A DNA stretch of 64,000 nucleotides from Galeruca laticollis (Eukaryota > Arthropoda > Insecta > Coleoptera > Chrysomelidae). Positions 34,141 to 45,259 of this stretch are shown piece after piece. The stretch lies in NCBI GenBank assembly GCA_963921935.1, contig OY998184.1, positions 33,799,256 to 33,863,255 of the forward strand, given 5' to 3'. The notes beneath the pieces were generated by a model, which ran no database searches, was not told the origin of the DNA, and worked only from the letters and a program-made list of their open reading frames with translations. The translations under genes were made by a program, and so were the position numbers. Position 1 is the stretch's first letter. Each line of letters opens with the position of its first letter.

Positions 34141-34900
34141 TTTTTTCTAATAATTCAAACAGAGAAAACAATCTTTTTGACTCATCACAGCGTATCACGA
34201 TCCCACAAAATAAAGTGCCGTTGACAAGCTATGCCGTTTTACAAAACTCTTTCTTGGATTTCCACTAAAATTCCAAAAATGAAGTCGTAACACGTGATTT
34301 AACACTGGGAGATTCTACGTTTTGAAAAAATAACGATTCACATATAGAACTGATGTCGTTTTCATTTGAACTTGATCCAGTATGTTCTTTCATATTCGAA
34401 AATAATTCATCACTTAAAAAGTAAAACATACAGCACTGGATAGTTCAACAGAAAAAACCTAACCTCTTGGTTCTGATTAATTTGATGTTCAAAGTTTTTT
34501 ATTCTTAGACAAGGGTTCAAAACTACGAAAACACGCTTTGGATCAAATTCGACGTCATGGAGATTTTGTAACGATATAATTCCGATTAACGAAAACAAGA
34601 AAAGCAATGAGAACCATAGTATTTCTTGTAAATTGTGCAAAAGGTTTATTATATATATATATAAAAAGTCTTCAAGGCGGCACGTAAAAAAATGCCCTTC
34701 GAATCCTGATCCCAAAAAACCCTTAAGATCACAAATCGAAGGTGAAACGGTTATGGCTGGTCCTTTATGCCTAAGACTGAGCGGAGTTCTAAACACGCTG
34801 ACAGATATTTCTCTTATTGTTAAAAAAGACCTAACAATATGTACGATACAAGCCGTGAAATTGGAAAGTAGCGGTTTATCGAAGGTACTATTTCGTTTTG
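34141..34900 (+). pseudogene. Zinc-finger ORF of the repeat family, right-arm copy
   Basis: This copy keeps the N-terminal segment ITIPQNKVPLTSYAVLQNS (stop at 34,266-34,268) and an open C-terminal exon part at 34,633-34,920: RRHVKKCPSNPDPKKPLR, then GPLCLRLSGVLNTLTDIS and LIVKKDLTICTIQAVKL, ending at a donor (gtaagc at 34,901). The LI.KKD.LIC-like block is what I recall following the second finger in uncharacterised insect proteins of this type. The middle portion with the first finger is deleted, and a short TA expansion (34,650-34,663) lies just before the second finger. Taken together, the three copies show one original exon, broken differently in each. Confidence 0.5.
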
Positions 34901-36680
34901 GTAAGCCTTTTTATTATTAATATTTTGCAAGGCTGTTAATCGTTACCCATGCGGCATTAGTTTTAGACTGATTTTTGACCCAAAAATATGGATAGTTATA
35001 GGGTTAGTGAAAAAATATTTGAAATGAAATTCTTACTAGCTCTTATTTTTTGCCATTTTCTGTAATACTATTTCATACAGTGTGAGACAAAATATAGAGG
35101 ACGGTAAATATTCCGAAATTGCGATTATCTTAAAATTGATCCTATATTTAGAAATTTCGTCGGTATATTTCTGCATTTTTGTGTTATTACTGTTAGTATT
35201 GTTACTTGTTAAATTCTTCTATTTTTGAGATATACATTTTTAAAGTTAGTGCCAATCAAGATCTTATTCATGTCAATAATTACCGTGTAATACAAAATAG
35301 ATAATATACTTAACTTCTTGTATATTATACAACTGTATAAATGAATAAAAAGAGGCAGGTATTTAATGAATATTTTCAAAATAACATGCTAAATATATAC
35401 AGTGGCTTTTTAATTTTTTTATACTATATAACTGATATTCAATGGCTATGTGTAAAGCAATTCTGCGGGTATGTTCATTAACGATTTTAGCCACAATTCT
35501 TAAATGTTTTAGTTTTTGACACAGGAGCTATCGAGAACTCATTTATTTCACAGTTGATCACTAGTAGAAATGAAACAATTTTAAAAAACGGTTAATTAAT
35601 TCAATAATGGATTCGAATCACTGAATATCACTTAAAAAAATACCTTTGTTATGTGTTGAGCATGTTAATTTAAAAATACCCATTAATTACTTATATAATA
35701 TATTTAAGAACACTCTGTATAAATTAGTATATTTTTATATTATTGTGTGATCTACAATAACTGCATCTAAAATATATTTTCAGTGTTGTATTACACGGGG
35801 AATTATCATAATAAAGTCCTAATTGTTCATGACTTTAAAAATGTATATTTTAAAAACTGATCATAGGTAAATCTAAAGAATTCAACACTCTCATTGAGTA
35901 CTACAGACATCAACCACCAGTGTTAGAATTAATCCTATCAGCAATTTAAGTAACTAGATCGAGTACAAATGTATATGAAGTTTTCAAAGAAAGATACCAG
36001 TCGCCACTTTCCATAAAAAGTGCAGGGTCCTTATTCGGATCAACTATTAATACAAAAAGAATTAGGTGTGCATAAAATGGGAAGGAGAAGGTAGCATATT
36101 CTAGTAAATGCATCAATCAATAATGTAAATGTATATTTCCATGAAAATATATAACATAAGCTAGACTATTGAGCTTATTTTCGTCAACAGGTTTTTATAT
36201 GATATGCAAATATTATAATTTATAGGTATCATTACTTTTTCACTCTCTCATGTTATAAACAATCTCAGTCTCTTTAATATAAGTTAATTGTTTTTAATTT
36301 ATAATTTTTATTTCTCATAGTTGTTGTTGTTCAAATTAACAATTGCAGTCTCAGATTAAAATTTCTTACTAAGAAAGCCGATTGCAATCGTTTTATAGAA
36401 TGTCAATACCTAACTGGCAATTATACTTTTGATTGTATGTATTGACAGGCCGATAGTATATGTGGCATCGCCGCAAGGAGTCAATATTACCTGAAATGTA
36501 TCATATACGGAGCCTACCTTGCTTTTAAAGTATGGAAATATACACCAACGGAGCCTACCGTAACCGCTACATATAACGGATCCCAATACGACGTCAACTT
36601 ATATAGTGGTATACATGAAGTATACGCTAGGAGCTCAAACTAGACTACAGGTATAACGGAGTCCACAATAGCCTGCAACA

Positions 36681-36681
<1 letters not shown>

Positions 36682-36719
<38 letters not shown>
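36682..36719. repeat. (TA)n at the right end of the giant inverted repeat
   Basis: TA run directly after GCCTGCAACAG. Confidence 0.95.
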
Positions 36720-36720
<1 letters not shown>

Positions 36721-36723
<3 letters not shown>

Positions 36724-36823
36724 TGGGAGGAATTTTCTTGTTAAGTCGAAACGCGTCTTTTCGCAAATAATAAACAAATTATTAAAAAGTAAGCACCTTT
36801 ATTCAAGAAAATTTCTCCCATAT
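36721..36823. mobile_element. 103-bp element with 20-bp terminal inverted repeats
   Basis: Begins ATATGGGAGGAATTTTCTTG and ends CAAGAAAATTTCTCCCATAT, one mismatch between the arms. No ORF. It looks like a very short MITE or a hairpin-forming repeat; it abuts the (TA)n. Confidence 0.6.
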
Positions 36824-37216
36824 AAAATATTTAAATGGTCAAGAATACATTACGTTTCAAATATATATATATATTGTATAGGTTTCAATAATTATTTATT
36901 ATTTATTATTTGAAAAATCATTAAACATGTATACCAACTCTTTCAAAGGGTAGGGTTCTAGTGCGCCATTCAAATTTACTCTAATTATTGGTTTGTGAAA
37001 TTAAAATGAACAAAATTATGATTTCAGGAATTTTTTTAAAACATAGAAATTTACAAACAGAAAATGTGTACAGATATACTACAAAAAAATAAAACTACTA
37101 TTACTATTGAACAATTAAAATGTTTTTTAAATAAAGGCCTTTTTTTAATTTAGAGATCTCTAATGTAATATTTTAAAATGGTACCTTTTATTTACTAGGT
37201 TTGTATCCACTTCAAA
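36824..37216. other. No gene recognised
   Basis: AT-rich with a short TA run at 36,860-36,872. It may be the 3' flank of the CUB/LDLa gene on the minus strand. Confidence 0.4.
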
Positions 37217-37968
37217 CTAATCTTCAATTGGACATTTGATAAGCTGAGGACAAAGTTCTGAACAATTTATTTCGCCTTCGCCTTTTGGACAATTAATGAT
37301 TCCTTCACATCTGTCTTTATACGGGTCGAAACATCTATCTATAGAAATATTACTGCAAAGGGTAGTTGATGAATTACAAATAGCACACCCCGTTAAATCA
37401 GAATGGTCTGTACAAACTAATTCTGCTGTTCTACAAATATTTGTGGAATTGTAACAACCAGATCAATCCAAACACATAAAAACACTGGGTTATTATATTT
37501 TAAAGTTACGGAGAGTTTGTTTCTTGAAGATAGTACAACAGGTTTGGGTAGTATGTCGTTACTGCACACGTTCAATTGAATATTCTCGAAGTTTCTAATT
37601 GACAAGCACGTGGAATTTCTTGAGAAGTTCAATTTTACTATTCTTAATGTAGTTATTGTATTTTCTGGTGAAGGTATTACCCAATTACATAAACTATTAC
37701 TGTTTCTGTCAGATGATATATACTGTACGCTTCCTTGTAATTCGAACGAGGTCGTTTCTCCACAATAATCCGGAAAGTTTGCGTAAATTAGCACGTTCTT
37801 CTTGACGAGATCAATTATAATACCACTTTTCACTTTGACATTTTTAAAAACCAACTGACTTTTTCGATTTTCATCATAATCTATCACGTTGCGGGTTGCT
37901 ATCGAAACTTCTCTATATCGTATGAATTGTATAGATATTGTGTGATTAACGACGATTCACTGTTTATA
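37217..37968 (-). pseudogene. CUB domain plus LDL-receptor class A repeat (3' part of a secreted or membrane protein gene)
   Basis: The main open frame (stop-to-stop from about 37,968; first Met at 37,887; 156 codons) carries a CUB-like fold: YCGETTSFELQGSVQYIS, then NSLCNWVIPSPENTITTLR, CLSIRNFENIQLNVCSND and SRNKLSVTLKYNNP, with Cys spacing of the family. In another frame and directly downstream come a Cys-rich linker (CTDHSDLTGCAICN) and DRCFDPYKDRCEGIINCPKG ending GEINC, a typical class A repeat, then a stop at 37,217-37,219. CUB and LDLa modules are extracellular protein- and Ca-binding units. A one-base frame difference near 37,455 separates the two modules; it may be a true lesion or a sequencing error. 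No transposon signature lies in it, so I take it for a host gene fragment. Upstream exons are not identified. Confidence 0.6.
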
Positions 37969-38158
37969 TTACCAAGAATTTTTAAGCCGTATATGAAACA
38001 TGAAAATGACATTTTTGTATTAGAAATTAGCATATAGAGATAAAGATTTTTATACATATAAATATTAACATAACTTATTTACTATTTATTAAAATGCCTG
38101 AAATCCCTTGCATAAAATAACCTAATTACTAACTATATGAAAATTTGACGCGTTTCTT

Positions 38159-38392
38159 TTAAATTATTTTGAATTTCATTCTAATTTCAACGGATGCTTT
38201 TGAAATTACATCATGTACTGCATTATTAATTTTAATCTCTATTGTATCTGAATCAGATTTCAATATTTTCGATTCTGATGGTTCAAAGAGTATATCGTCT
38301 GTTTCAATATCTTTGGTCAGATTTTCTTCAGTATTATAGTGAGGATTTTGTTCACTGTTTTTACTATCAGCATCTATAATTAATTTAGACAT
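38159..38392 (-). CDS. Small hypothetical ORF, 77 codons
   Basis: Starts MSKLIIDADSKNSEQNPHYN and is acidic and Ser/Asn-rich, with VHDVISKASVEIRMKF at the end. Upstream of the ATG is an A/T-rich leader. I recognise no domain. Its composition is less random than the surrounding AT frames, and it lies on the same strand as the CUB/LDLa fragment, but a chance ORF cannot be excluded. Confidence 0.25.
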   Translation of the reverse strand: MSKLIIDADSKNSEQNPHYNTEENLTKDIETDDILFEPSESKILKSDSDTIEIKINNAVHDVISKASVEIRMKFKII

Positions 38393-38523
38393 GTTTTTTT
38401 TTACAATTTATAAATATTCGTTAAAATGATGGCTAATAAAGTACAAGATTGAAAAAATCAATATGACTTATTTCAGTTATACTATTAATCCTTATTAAAT
38501 TGAATACAACCAAATGAAAGTGC

Positions 38524-38528
<5 letters not shown>

Positions 38529-38582
<54 letters not shown>
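38529..38582. repeat. (TA)n microsatellite
   Basis: TA run about 20 bp left of the LTR retrotransposon at 38,603. Confidence 0.95.
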
Positions 38583-38587
<5 letters not shown>

Positions 38588-38602
38588 CTACATTTATAAA
38601 GA

Positions 38603-40508
38603 TGAATACTTACTTTTATTGTGAAATTTATTTATAGAAGTTTATTAATTATAATTTTTGTTTTTAGTTTGGCTAGCTCAGTTTGTTTTTTACTATTTGT
38701 TTAGTAATTTTTCTTAATTAGATTATTCGGGAGCATGAAACCCATTTTCTCTTCGAGTCCTGGCAATTTATACTGTTGGAATAGTTGAAATAAAAAGAAA
38801 ACACATTATTTTGAAATAGATTTAATTTTCAATGCAGTATTTATATCTGATAAAAATAATATGCGACGCCAATGGTTATATTGTACCTATTTATTGATTC
38901 TAATGATATCCTCAATGCGCAAGCGTGAAAAACTAGTCATGCGCATCTGATAAAAATAATATGCGACGCCAATGGTTATATTGTACCTATTTATTGATTC
39001 TAATGATATCCTCAATGCGCAAGCGTGAAAAACTAGTCATGCGCTTTAACATGAAACGAACAATTATGATACGTAAGAAGCATCTATATTATACAACATT
39101 TGTTGACGATGCAAACAAGTAAATGGTTCATAAATAAACATAAAAAAATTTATATATATATCATAGTTATATATGATACAAATTGCTGTGGAAAGAAATG
39201 AGTTATATACATGGATAGAAAAATAGGAATTATATACAGATGGACATAGTTATTTCATTATAAAATTTCAAACACCAGATTTATGCGATTACAAGATGGC
39301 GTAAGTACATATTTTAATTTATATAAAGTTCGGCCTTTATTAATTTTAACGATTTATGCAATGAATTCACTATACAAAGTCTGTTTCTTTCTTTTTTAGA
39401 TCGATCATATTTGCAAACGTTTATCAATTTATGAAATTAAGTACTTAATTGGTATTTTGAGTTTTTACACTGTTTATTGGCCAATAAATGATTTAAAAAC
39501 ACTGACCTGTTGCTCTTGCATTGGGATGAAAGTCTCTGGATCCCAGGAACACTCCACTGAAGCTCCAAAAAAAACCAAAGTTGTTGAAAATTTCACAGAT
39601 TCTTGTCGAAAAACTTGTTACAATTAACTGTGAGTATTACTAATATTGTCTTTCATAATACTTTAGAAGTTTAAATGTCTTACACCGGGAATATATTGAA
39701 ATTTCAGGAACACTATCACATACACTCCTCGCTTCTTAACACCAGCTTCCGTTCTCCCTAAGCGTCCCCTCGATTTTCTACTTTTTTCAACAAACAGTCT
39801 TTTGTTCTTTTCCAGGTCACTATTCCAAAGTTTATTTATTGATTCACAGTTTGTTCTGTCATATTTTATAACCAATAAGATATCACTTATTAAAAAATTT
39901 CACCCATACACTCTTTTACATAATTAGTTCATTTATAGAGTTCCTATGCGTTTTTTCATCATACAAATACATTAAAATTGGTTATACTTAGATACACTTA
40001 CATGGTACAACATTCAATATTATTATTGATAGTATATTCTTGTTACACTCATATTAATTATAAATATAAATTCTCTTATGTTATTTGTCTATATGTCATT
40101 ATTTGTTTATCTATGAAATCTATTGGATTATATTCTATTCAATATTTATATTTGTTCTTATTCTTAAATTAATGATTATAATGAATTAACTATAGTAATA
40201 TTTGTTTTCATTTCAGATGAACAGCTGATTATGTTATGAAAAATAATCTTCGTCTTAGGCAACTTTATTTACATCATTACATTGGTTAGGCAATATCTAT
40301 ATTTTATGTTATCATTGAGGTAATTCCTTATTTTTTATATTGTTATAGGCTGTTATTTAATATATCTTTATTTGATATGTTGTTTAAATTAAGAAAAGTG
40401 TTTCCTTTTTACTTGTTTTCTTAAATTATGTTATTTTCATATATATTTCATACTAGCAAACATATTTTTATAATACTAATTCTATTATTATCTATGATAT
40501 CTGGTTCA
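38603..40508 (-). repeat. 3' LTR (left copy), 1906 bp
   Basis: Differs from the right copy by an exact 100-bp tandem duplication (38,845-38,944 and 38,945-39,044) and by lack of a 31-bp segment present at about 44,338-44,368. Other differences are few, suggesting recent insertion. Short open frames such as 39,978-40,172 are present in both LTRs and are probably not genes. Confidence 0.88.
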
Positions 40509-40525
40509 ATTCCCCTCAAATTTAA
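40509..40525 (-). promoter_or_regulatory. Polypurine tract
   Basis: Minus strand TTTGAGGGGAAT immediately before TGAACC of the 3' LTR, the expected place of the plus-strand primer in reverse transcription. Confidence 0.7.
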
Positions 40526-41574
40526 ATTTAAATGATATCCATACCCTGGATATTTATTTAAATTTTAATTTTCTTATTATAAATAATTGATTTTATTTTA
40601 TTCAAAAAAAATTTAATAATTTTATGGCATAATCTTACTTTCTTTAACTTCGTTTCTCAAATATTTGTTCACATTTTCCCTACTACAAAATCTATTTCTT
40701 TCAATAACTGTCTCCTAATTCTTTCCTTAAAAAACACTTGATTAAGATCAATGTCAATTTATATTTTTAATATTACTTCATATAATACTTCTTTATTATC
40801 ATTTCTTCCTAACATCCACTTATATATCAACTTATTTCTTTGTAATTACATTATACTTCTATATACTCCTCATATCATATTTCTTTTCAATATTCATTAT
40901 TCAATATAATTAATTATTTCTTAAATTCATATATATCAATATCAACTTCCTTATTCCTTCCTGTATTTTCAAGTAATCTATGAGATTCTAATTGACATTA
41001 AACATTACCTCCTATATTTTTAATCAATATCATTCATTATTATCCTTTCCTATCCTTTATTACTTACATCTTATTTCCCTATTTAAAAATGTGAACTTCT
41101 ATTTGATACTTGAGTTATTTTTATTTTATCCCCTCTATCCGATATTCTGTAATAGTTTCATTCTATGTAAACCAGTATCTCTTATAAATTGTTTCCTTTA
41201 TTTGCTATATATATTGATTTGCCATACTCACAAATTTTTAAAATGTTTTAATTATAAGTTTACCTAATAAATTTTTCTTTATATTATGTTATATTTAATT
41301 TTTTTAGGTTCTGAAGAAACAAACGAGATGAATTTAATTGGATCACCAGCTGCCAAATGGAAAACAAAACTCTGTCTAATATATACTTTATCTTTGTACA
41401 CCACTTAATATTAAATTTTAAATCTATCCCTATGACTATCATTTCCTTTTTTCAAGTATTATTCGTAACATAACATATATACATTCTTCAGAATTGGGTT
41501 ACTCATTAATAATAAATTCTATGTACATTATTTATACTTGTTTTACTCATTAATAATAAATTTTAATTTCAACT
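40526..41574 (-). other. Internal non-coding part of the LTR element
   Basis: About 1 kb of AT-rich sequence between the ORF and the purine tract, on the strand where pol would be expected. Pyrimidine-rich on the plus strand. I see no RT, protease or integrase motif in it. Confidence 0.6.
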
Positions 41575-43068
41575 TCATTTCTGTATCCTTTCCTTTTTCA
41601 TTGAATTGCATTTTCGTCTCCATATTTCATTCCTATTCTCTTGTTCTATTATTTGATTTGCTTTTCTTTTTCTAACCTTTTTCTTGCTTTCTTCTCTTGT
41701 GGTTTGATGCTCGATAAATTTCTGAAGCGTCTGTCTATTCTCTACTGTATCCTTTTTAACTTTGTTGCCCCATATCTCATAAATTTCTTCCCATGAATCC
41801 ATTAAAATTTGCGTTTCCAATTCTTTCATATTATTCATTTCACTTATTATTATTTTAGAGAAAGCTTTTGTATGAATCATAGTCATCATGTTGTCCCATT
41901 TTATTCCTGTTACTACATTATTATAAAAATTTCCTGAACATCCTATACCTCCTTCATTTCTTCTTATGCTATCTTCTATTTCTTCTACTGTATTTTCTTT
42001 TAATCTTCGGTTCATCTTTTGTATTTCCTTATTAAATTGTCTTCCCATGATTCCACTTCTTCTAGCGCATTTGTCTGTTGATTTTTTTATTATGTCATCT
42101 AAATTTGTAATTTCTTTATTCATTTTTTCTTGAGAATGGTTCCTGACCTCTTCACTTGCTTGTCCTTGTAATTTTCTGTTCATTTCTTCCAGTTCTTTAT
42201 GAAATGTTTGTCCAATGTGCTCGTTCCTCTCCTCACATGTTCCTGTTTGTTTTTGAAACTTTACATCTAAATCCTTAAATTTCTGCTCCGCATTCTGTTG
42301 GTAATTCTGCATTATCTCTTCTATTATTTGTTCCTTGAATTTTATATTTTCCACTTCTTTAGTTATGTCTTCATTCTGTCTCATTACTTCTGCTTGGATT
42401 GTTCCCGGTAATTTTTCTTCTATTTCTTGGATATGTTCAACTACTTGATTTTCTATCTGCTCTCTAATTTTCATACCGTTTTCTTGAATTTCAATCCGTA
42501 TATGTTTGTTTTGCTCCACCATATCTTCTTTCACCTTATTTATCTGCTGCCTACATTCTTCATTTTCTTCCCTTAGTTTCCTGAATTCCTGGATGCTTTC
42601 AGTTTTCACCTCTTCTATCTTCTTTTCCAATTTATTCATATTTCCATTAATTTTATCCATCTTCCCGTTTAAGCTCCCCTCTATTCTATTTATATTTCCA
42701 TTCAAATTGTCCTCCATTTTGTTCATATCTCCCCTCATATTGTTCATATCTCCCCTCATATTGTTCATATCTCCCCTCAATTTTTCCTCCATACTGTTCA
42801 TGTTAGCCATTAATTGTTGCATCATGTTCACCATCTGATCATCTCTACCTGTTCTTGTTGGCGCTTCCTGTCTCCTCTCTTCTTGTTCCACAGCTTCCCC
42901 ATCTCCTGTCATACTTTCTTCCTGTACATCTCCTTCTAATTGTTGTCCTTGTTCCAAATATACCGCTTGGTAATCTCCCATACCATGACTTCGTTCTTCC
43001 CTTTCCTCTTCTGATCCACTGTCTGCTCCTACCTGCCTTCCATCTCTCAACATCATTCGTTTTGCCAT
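41575..43068 (-). CDS. Gag-like coiled-coil protein of the LTR element, 497 aa
   Basis: Begins MAKRMMLRDGRQVGADSGSE with an acidic N-terminus. Residues about 75-130 contain short repeats of the MRGDMNN type (three near-perfect units); from about 85 to 350 the chain is dominated by Glu, Lys, Gln and Asn heptads, as in a long coiled coil. Two related segments (EMNRKLQGQASEEVRNHSQ and KMNRRLKENTVEEIEDSIR) point to internal duplication. The C-terminus is basic (KKKVRKRKAN). There is no CCHC knuckle and no recognisable capsid motif. Many insect gypsy-like Gags start with such a repetitive coiled coil, so a structural, particle-forming role is likely but inferred from position. The ORF is intact. 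Confidence 0.7.
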   Translation of the reverse strand: MAKRMMLRDGRQVGADSGSEEEREERSHGMGDYQAVYLEQGQQLEGDVQEESMTGDGEAVEQEERRQEAPTRTGRDDQMVNMMQQLMANMNSMEEKLRGDMNNMRGDMNNMRGDMNKMEDNLNGNINRIEGSLNGKMDKINGNMNKLEKKIEEVKTESIQEFRKLREENEECRQQINKVKEDMVEQNKHIRIEIQENGMKIREQIENQVVEHIQEIEEKLPGTIQAEVMRQNEDITKEVENIKFKEQIIEEIMQNYQQNAEQKFKDLDVKFQKQTGTCEERNEHIGQTFHKELEEMNRKLQGQASEEVRNHSQEKMNKEITNLDDIIKKSTDKCARRSGIMGRQFNKEIQKMNRRLKENTVEEIEDSIRRNEGGIGCSGNFYNNVVTGIKWDNMMTMIHTKAFSKIIISEMNNMKELETQILMDSWEEIYEIWGNKVKKDTVENRQTLQKFIEHQTTREESKKKVRKRKANQIIEQENRNEIWRRKCNSMKKERIQK

Positions 43069-43117
43069 TTTTTTAATTGAGTTTAAAATTTACAAATATA
43101 TCCAAAATTTTTACAAC

Positions 43118-43137
43118 GCCCCACGTTTTGGGTGACA
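43118..43137 (-). promoter_or_regulatory. Probable primer-binding site of the LTR element
   Basis: Minus strand TGTCACCCAAAACGTGGGGC lies 19 nt inside the 5' LTR. It resembles tRNA-Lys(1,2) sites (CCCAACGTGGGGC core) with a small insertion, and resembles the triplicated motif at 8385-8505. Confidence 0.55.
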
Positions 43138-43156
43138 ATTATAAACAATATATAGA

Positions 43157-44992
43157 TGAATACTTACTTTTATTGTGAAATTTATTTATAGAAGTTTATT
43201 AATTATAATTTTTGTTTTTAGTTTGGCTAGCTCAGTTTGTTTTTTACTATTTGTTTAGTAATTTTTCTTAATTAGATTATTCGGGAGCATGAAACCCATT
43301 TTCTCTTCGAGTCCTGGCAATTTATACTGTTGGAATAGTTGAAATAAAAAGAAAACACATTATTTTGAAATAGATTTAATTTTCAATGCAATATTTATAT
43401 CTGATAAAAATAATATGCGACGCCAATGGTTATATTGTACCTATTTATTGATTTTAATAATATCCTCAATGCGCAAGCGTGAAAAACTAGTCATGCGCTT
43501 TAACATGAAACGAACAATTATGATACGTAAGAAGCATCTATATTATACAACATTTGTTGACGATGCAAACAAGTAAATGGTTCATAAATAAACATAAAAG
43601 AATTTATATATATATCATAGTTATATATGATACAAATTGCTGTGGAAAGAAATGAGTTATATACATGGATAGAAAAATAGGAATTATATACAGATGGACA
43701 TAGTTATTTCATTATAAAATTTCAAACACCAGATTTATGCGATTACAAGATGGCGTAAGTACATATTTTAATTTATATAATGTTCGGCCTTTATTAATTT
43801 TAACGATTTATGCAATGAATTCACTATACAAAGTCTGTTTCTTTCTTTTTTAGATCGATCATATTTGCAAACGTTTATCAATTTATGAAATTAAGTACTT
43901 AATTGGTATTTTGAGTTTTTACACTGTTTATTGGCCAATAAATGATTTAAAAACACTGACCTGTTGCTCTTGCATTGGGATGAAAGTCTCTGGATCCCAG
44001 GAACACTCCACTGAAGCTCCAAAAAAAACCAAAGTTGTTGAAAATTTCACAGATTCTTGTCGAAAAACTTGTTACAATTAACTGTGAGTATTACTAATAT
44101 TGTCTTTCATAATACTTTAGAAGTTTAAATGTCTTACACCGGGAATATATTGAAATTTCAGGAACACTATCACATACACTCCTCGCTTCTAAACACCAGC
44201 TTCCGTTCTCCCTAAGCGTCCCCTCGATTTTCTACTTTTTTCAACAAACAGTCTTTTGTTCTTTTCCAGGTCACTATTCCAAAGTTTATTTATTGATTCA
44301 CAGTTTGTTCTGTCATATTTTATAACCAATAAGATATTGTCTTTTGTAATCAGATACTTGAAACTTCTATCACTTATTAAAAAATTTCACCCATACACTC
44401 TTTTACATAATTAGTTCATTTATAGAGTTCCTATACGTTTTTTCATCATACAAATACATTAAAATTGGTTATACTTAGATACACTTACATGGTACAACAT
44501 TCAATATTATTATTGATAGTATATTCTTGTTACACTCATATTAATTATAAATATAAATTCTCTTATGTTATTTGTCTATATGTCATTATTTGTTTATCTA
44601 TGAAATCTATTGGATTATATTCTATTCAATATTTATATTTGTTCTTATTCTTAAATTAATGATTATAATGAATTAACTATAGTAATATTTGTTTTCATTT
44701 CAGATGAACAGCTGATTATGTTATGAAAAATAATCTTCGTCTTAGGCAACTTTATTTACATCATTACATTGGTTAGGCAATATCTATATTTTATGTCATT
44801 GAGATAATTCCTTATTTTTTATATTGTTATAGGCTGTTATTTAATATATCTTTATTTGATATGTTGTTTAAATTAAGAAAAGTGTTTCCTTTTTACTTGT
44901 TTTCTTAAATTATGTTATTTTCATATATATTTCATACTAGCAAACATATTTTTATAATACTAATTCTATTATTATCTATGATATCTGGTTCA
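43157..44992 (-). repeat. 5' LTR (right copy), 1836 bp
   Basis: Near-identical to the left copy. It has a single copy of the 100-bp segment and a 31-bp segment missing on the left. Its outer end runs straight into (TA)n. Confidence 0.88.
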
Positions 44993-44993
44993 A

Positions 44994-45014
44994 TATATAT
45001 ATATATATATATAT
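44994..45014. repeat. (TA)n between the LTR element and the satellite-bearing block
   Basis: TA run of about 20 bp, directly followed by CGCGATAGCGGTAGAAGTGG. Confidence 0.9.
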
Positions 45015-45259
45015 CGCGATAGCGGTAGAAGTGGCGTCCGTATAGATTTGTAGCGCTGTGGCATCCTCCGATATACACAATATGTATATGTATGTAAAAC
45101 AGCCCCAATGCATAGAGATCACCCACAGAGTGGCTTCCTATTATTTGGCAACAGTGGGACCTTGATCGCCTTGATCGATTATTTGTAGGTAGATTTGAAT
45201 TTCTTTAAGAATCGGTGTGTCCTGTATATTGTATATAGATCGCGTTCAAAGTGACTTCC

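Larger units (their letters stand above)
17099..36681. mobile_element. Giant inverted repeat: two family copies head to head, centre about 30,471
   Basis: The left end CTGTTGCAGGCTATTGTG is mirrored at the right end (CAATAGCCTGCAACAG, ending 36,681). Both ends abut (TA)n. The inner ends are CCGATTGGTTTG (30,416-30,427) and CAAACCAATCGG (30,516-30,527), with an 88-bp spacer. After removing the LINE (18,653-19,392) and the errantivirus (20,719-26,638), the left arm is about 6.7 kb and the right arm about 6.2 kb. The right arm lacks about 300 bp present at 20,350-20,640. The arms differ by many substitutions and indels, so they are not a recent duplication or an assembly echo. Subterminal GGAGCCY/GGGCTCC motifs lie at 17,140-17,300 and 36,480-36,640. 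Zinc-finger ORF remnants are at 19,651-20,350 (minus) and 34,141-34,900 (plus). Confidence 0.75.
38603..44992 (-). mobile_element. Non-autonomous LTR retrotransposon with ~1.85-kb LTRs and only a gag-like ORF
   Basis: Direct repeats at 38,603-40,508 and 43,157-44,992 are almost identical. On the minus strand each starts TGAACCAGATATC and ends GTAAGTATTCA, the usual TG...CA. Behind the 5' LTR (right) lies a primer site, then one ORF of 497 codons, about 1 kb of AT-rich DNA, the purine tract TTTGAGGGGAA next to the 3' LTR, and the 3' LTR (left). No protease, RT, RNase H or integrase is present, so mobilisation would need another element's enzymes (a LARD-like layout). No clear target duplication: the left flank is TATAAAGA, the right flank is (TA)n. 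Confidence 0.88.

Noticed and set aside
17099..36681. Assembly artefact as the cause of the giant palindrome
   Set aside because: The arms differ by many substitutions, indels and private insertions, which a mis-assembly of one locus would not produce. Long reads would settle it.
39978..40172. 64-codon ORF found twice (also 44,465-44,659)
   Set aside because: The identity is due to the LTR duplication. The frame is hydrophobic AT-rich sequence without a domain.
42506..43076. Plus-strand ORFs rich in Phe, Leu and Ser
   Set aside because: They are the antisense of the coiled-coil gag-like ORF.
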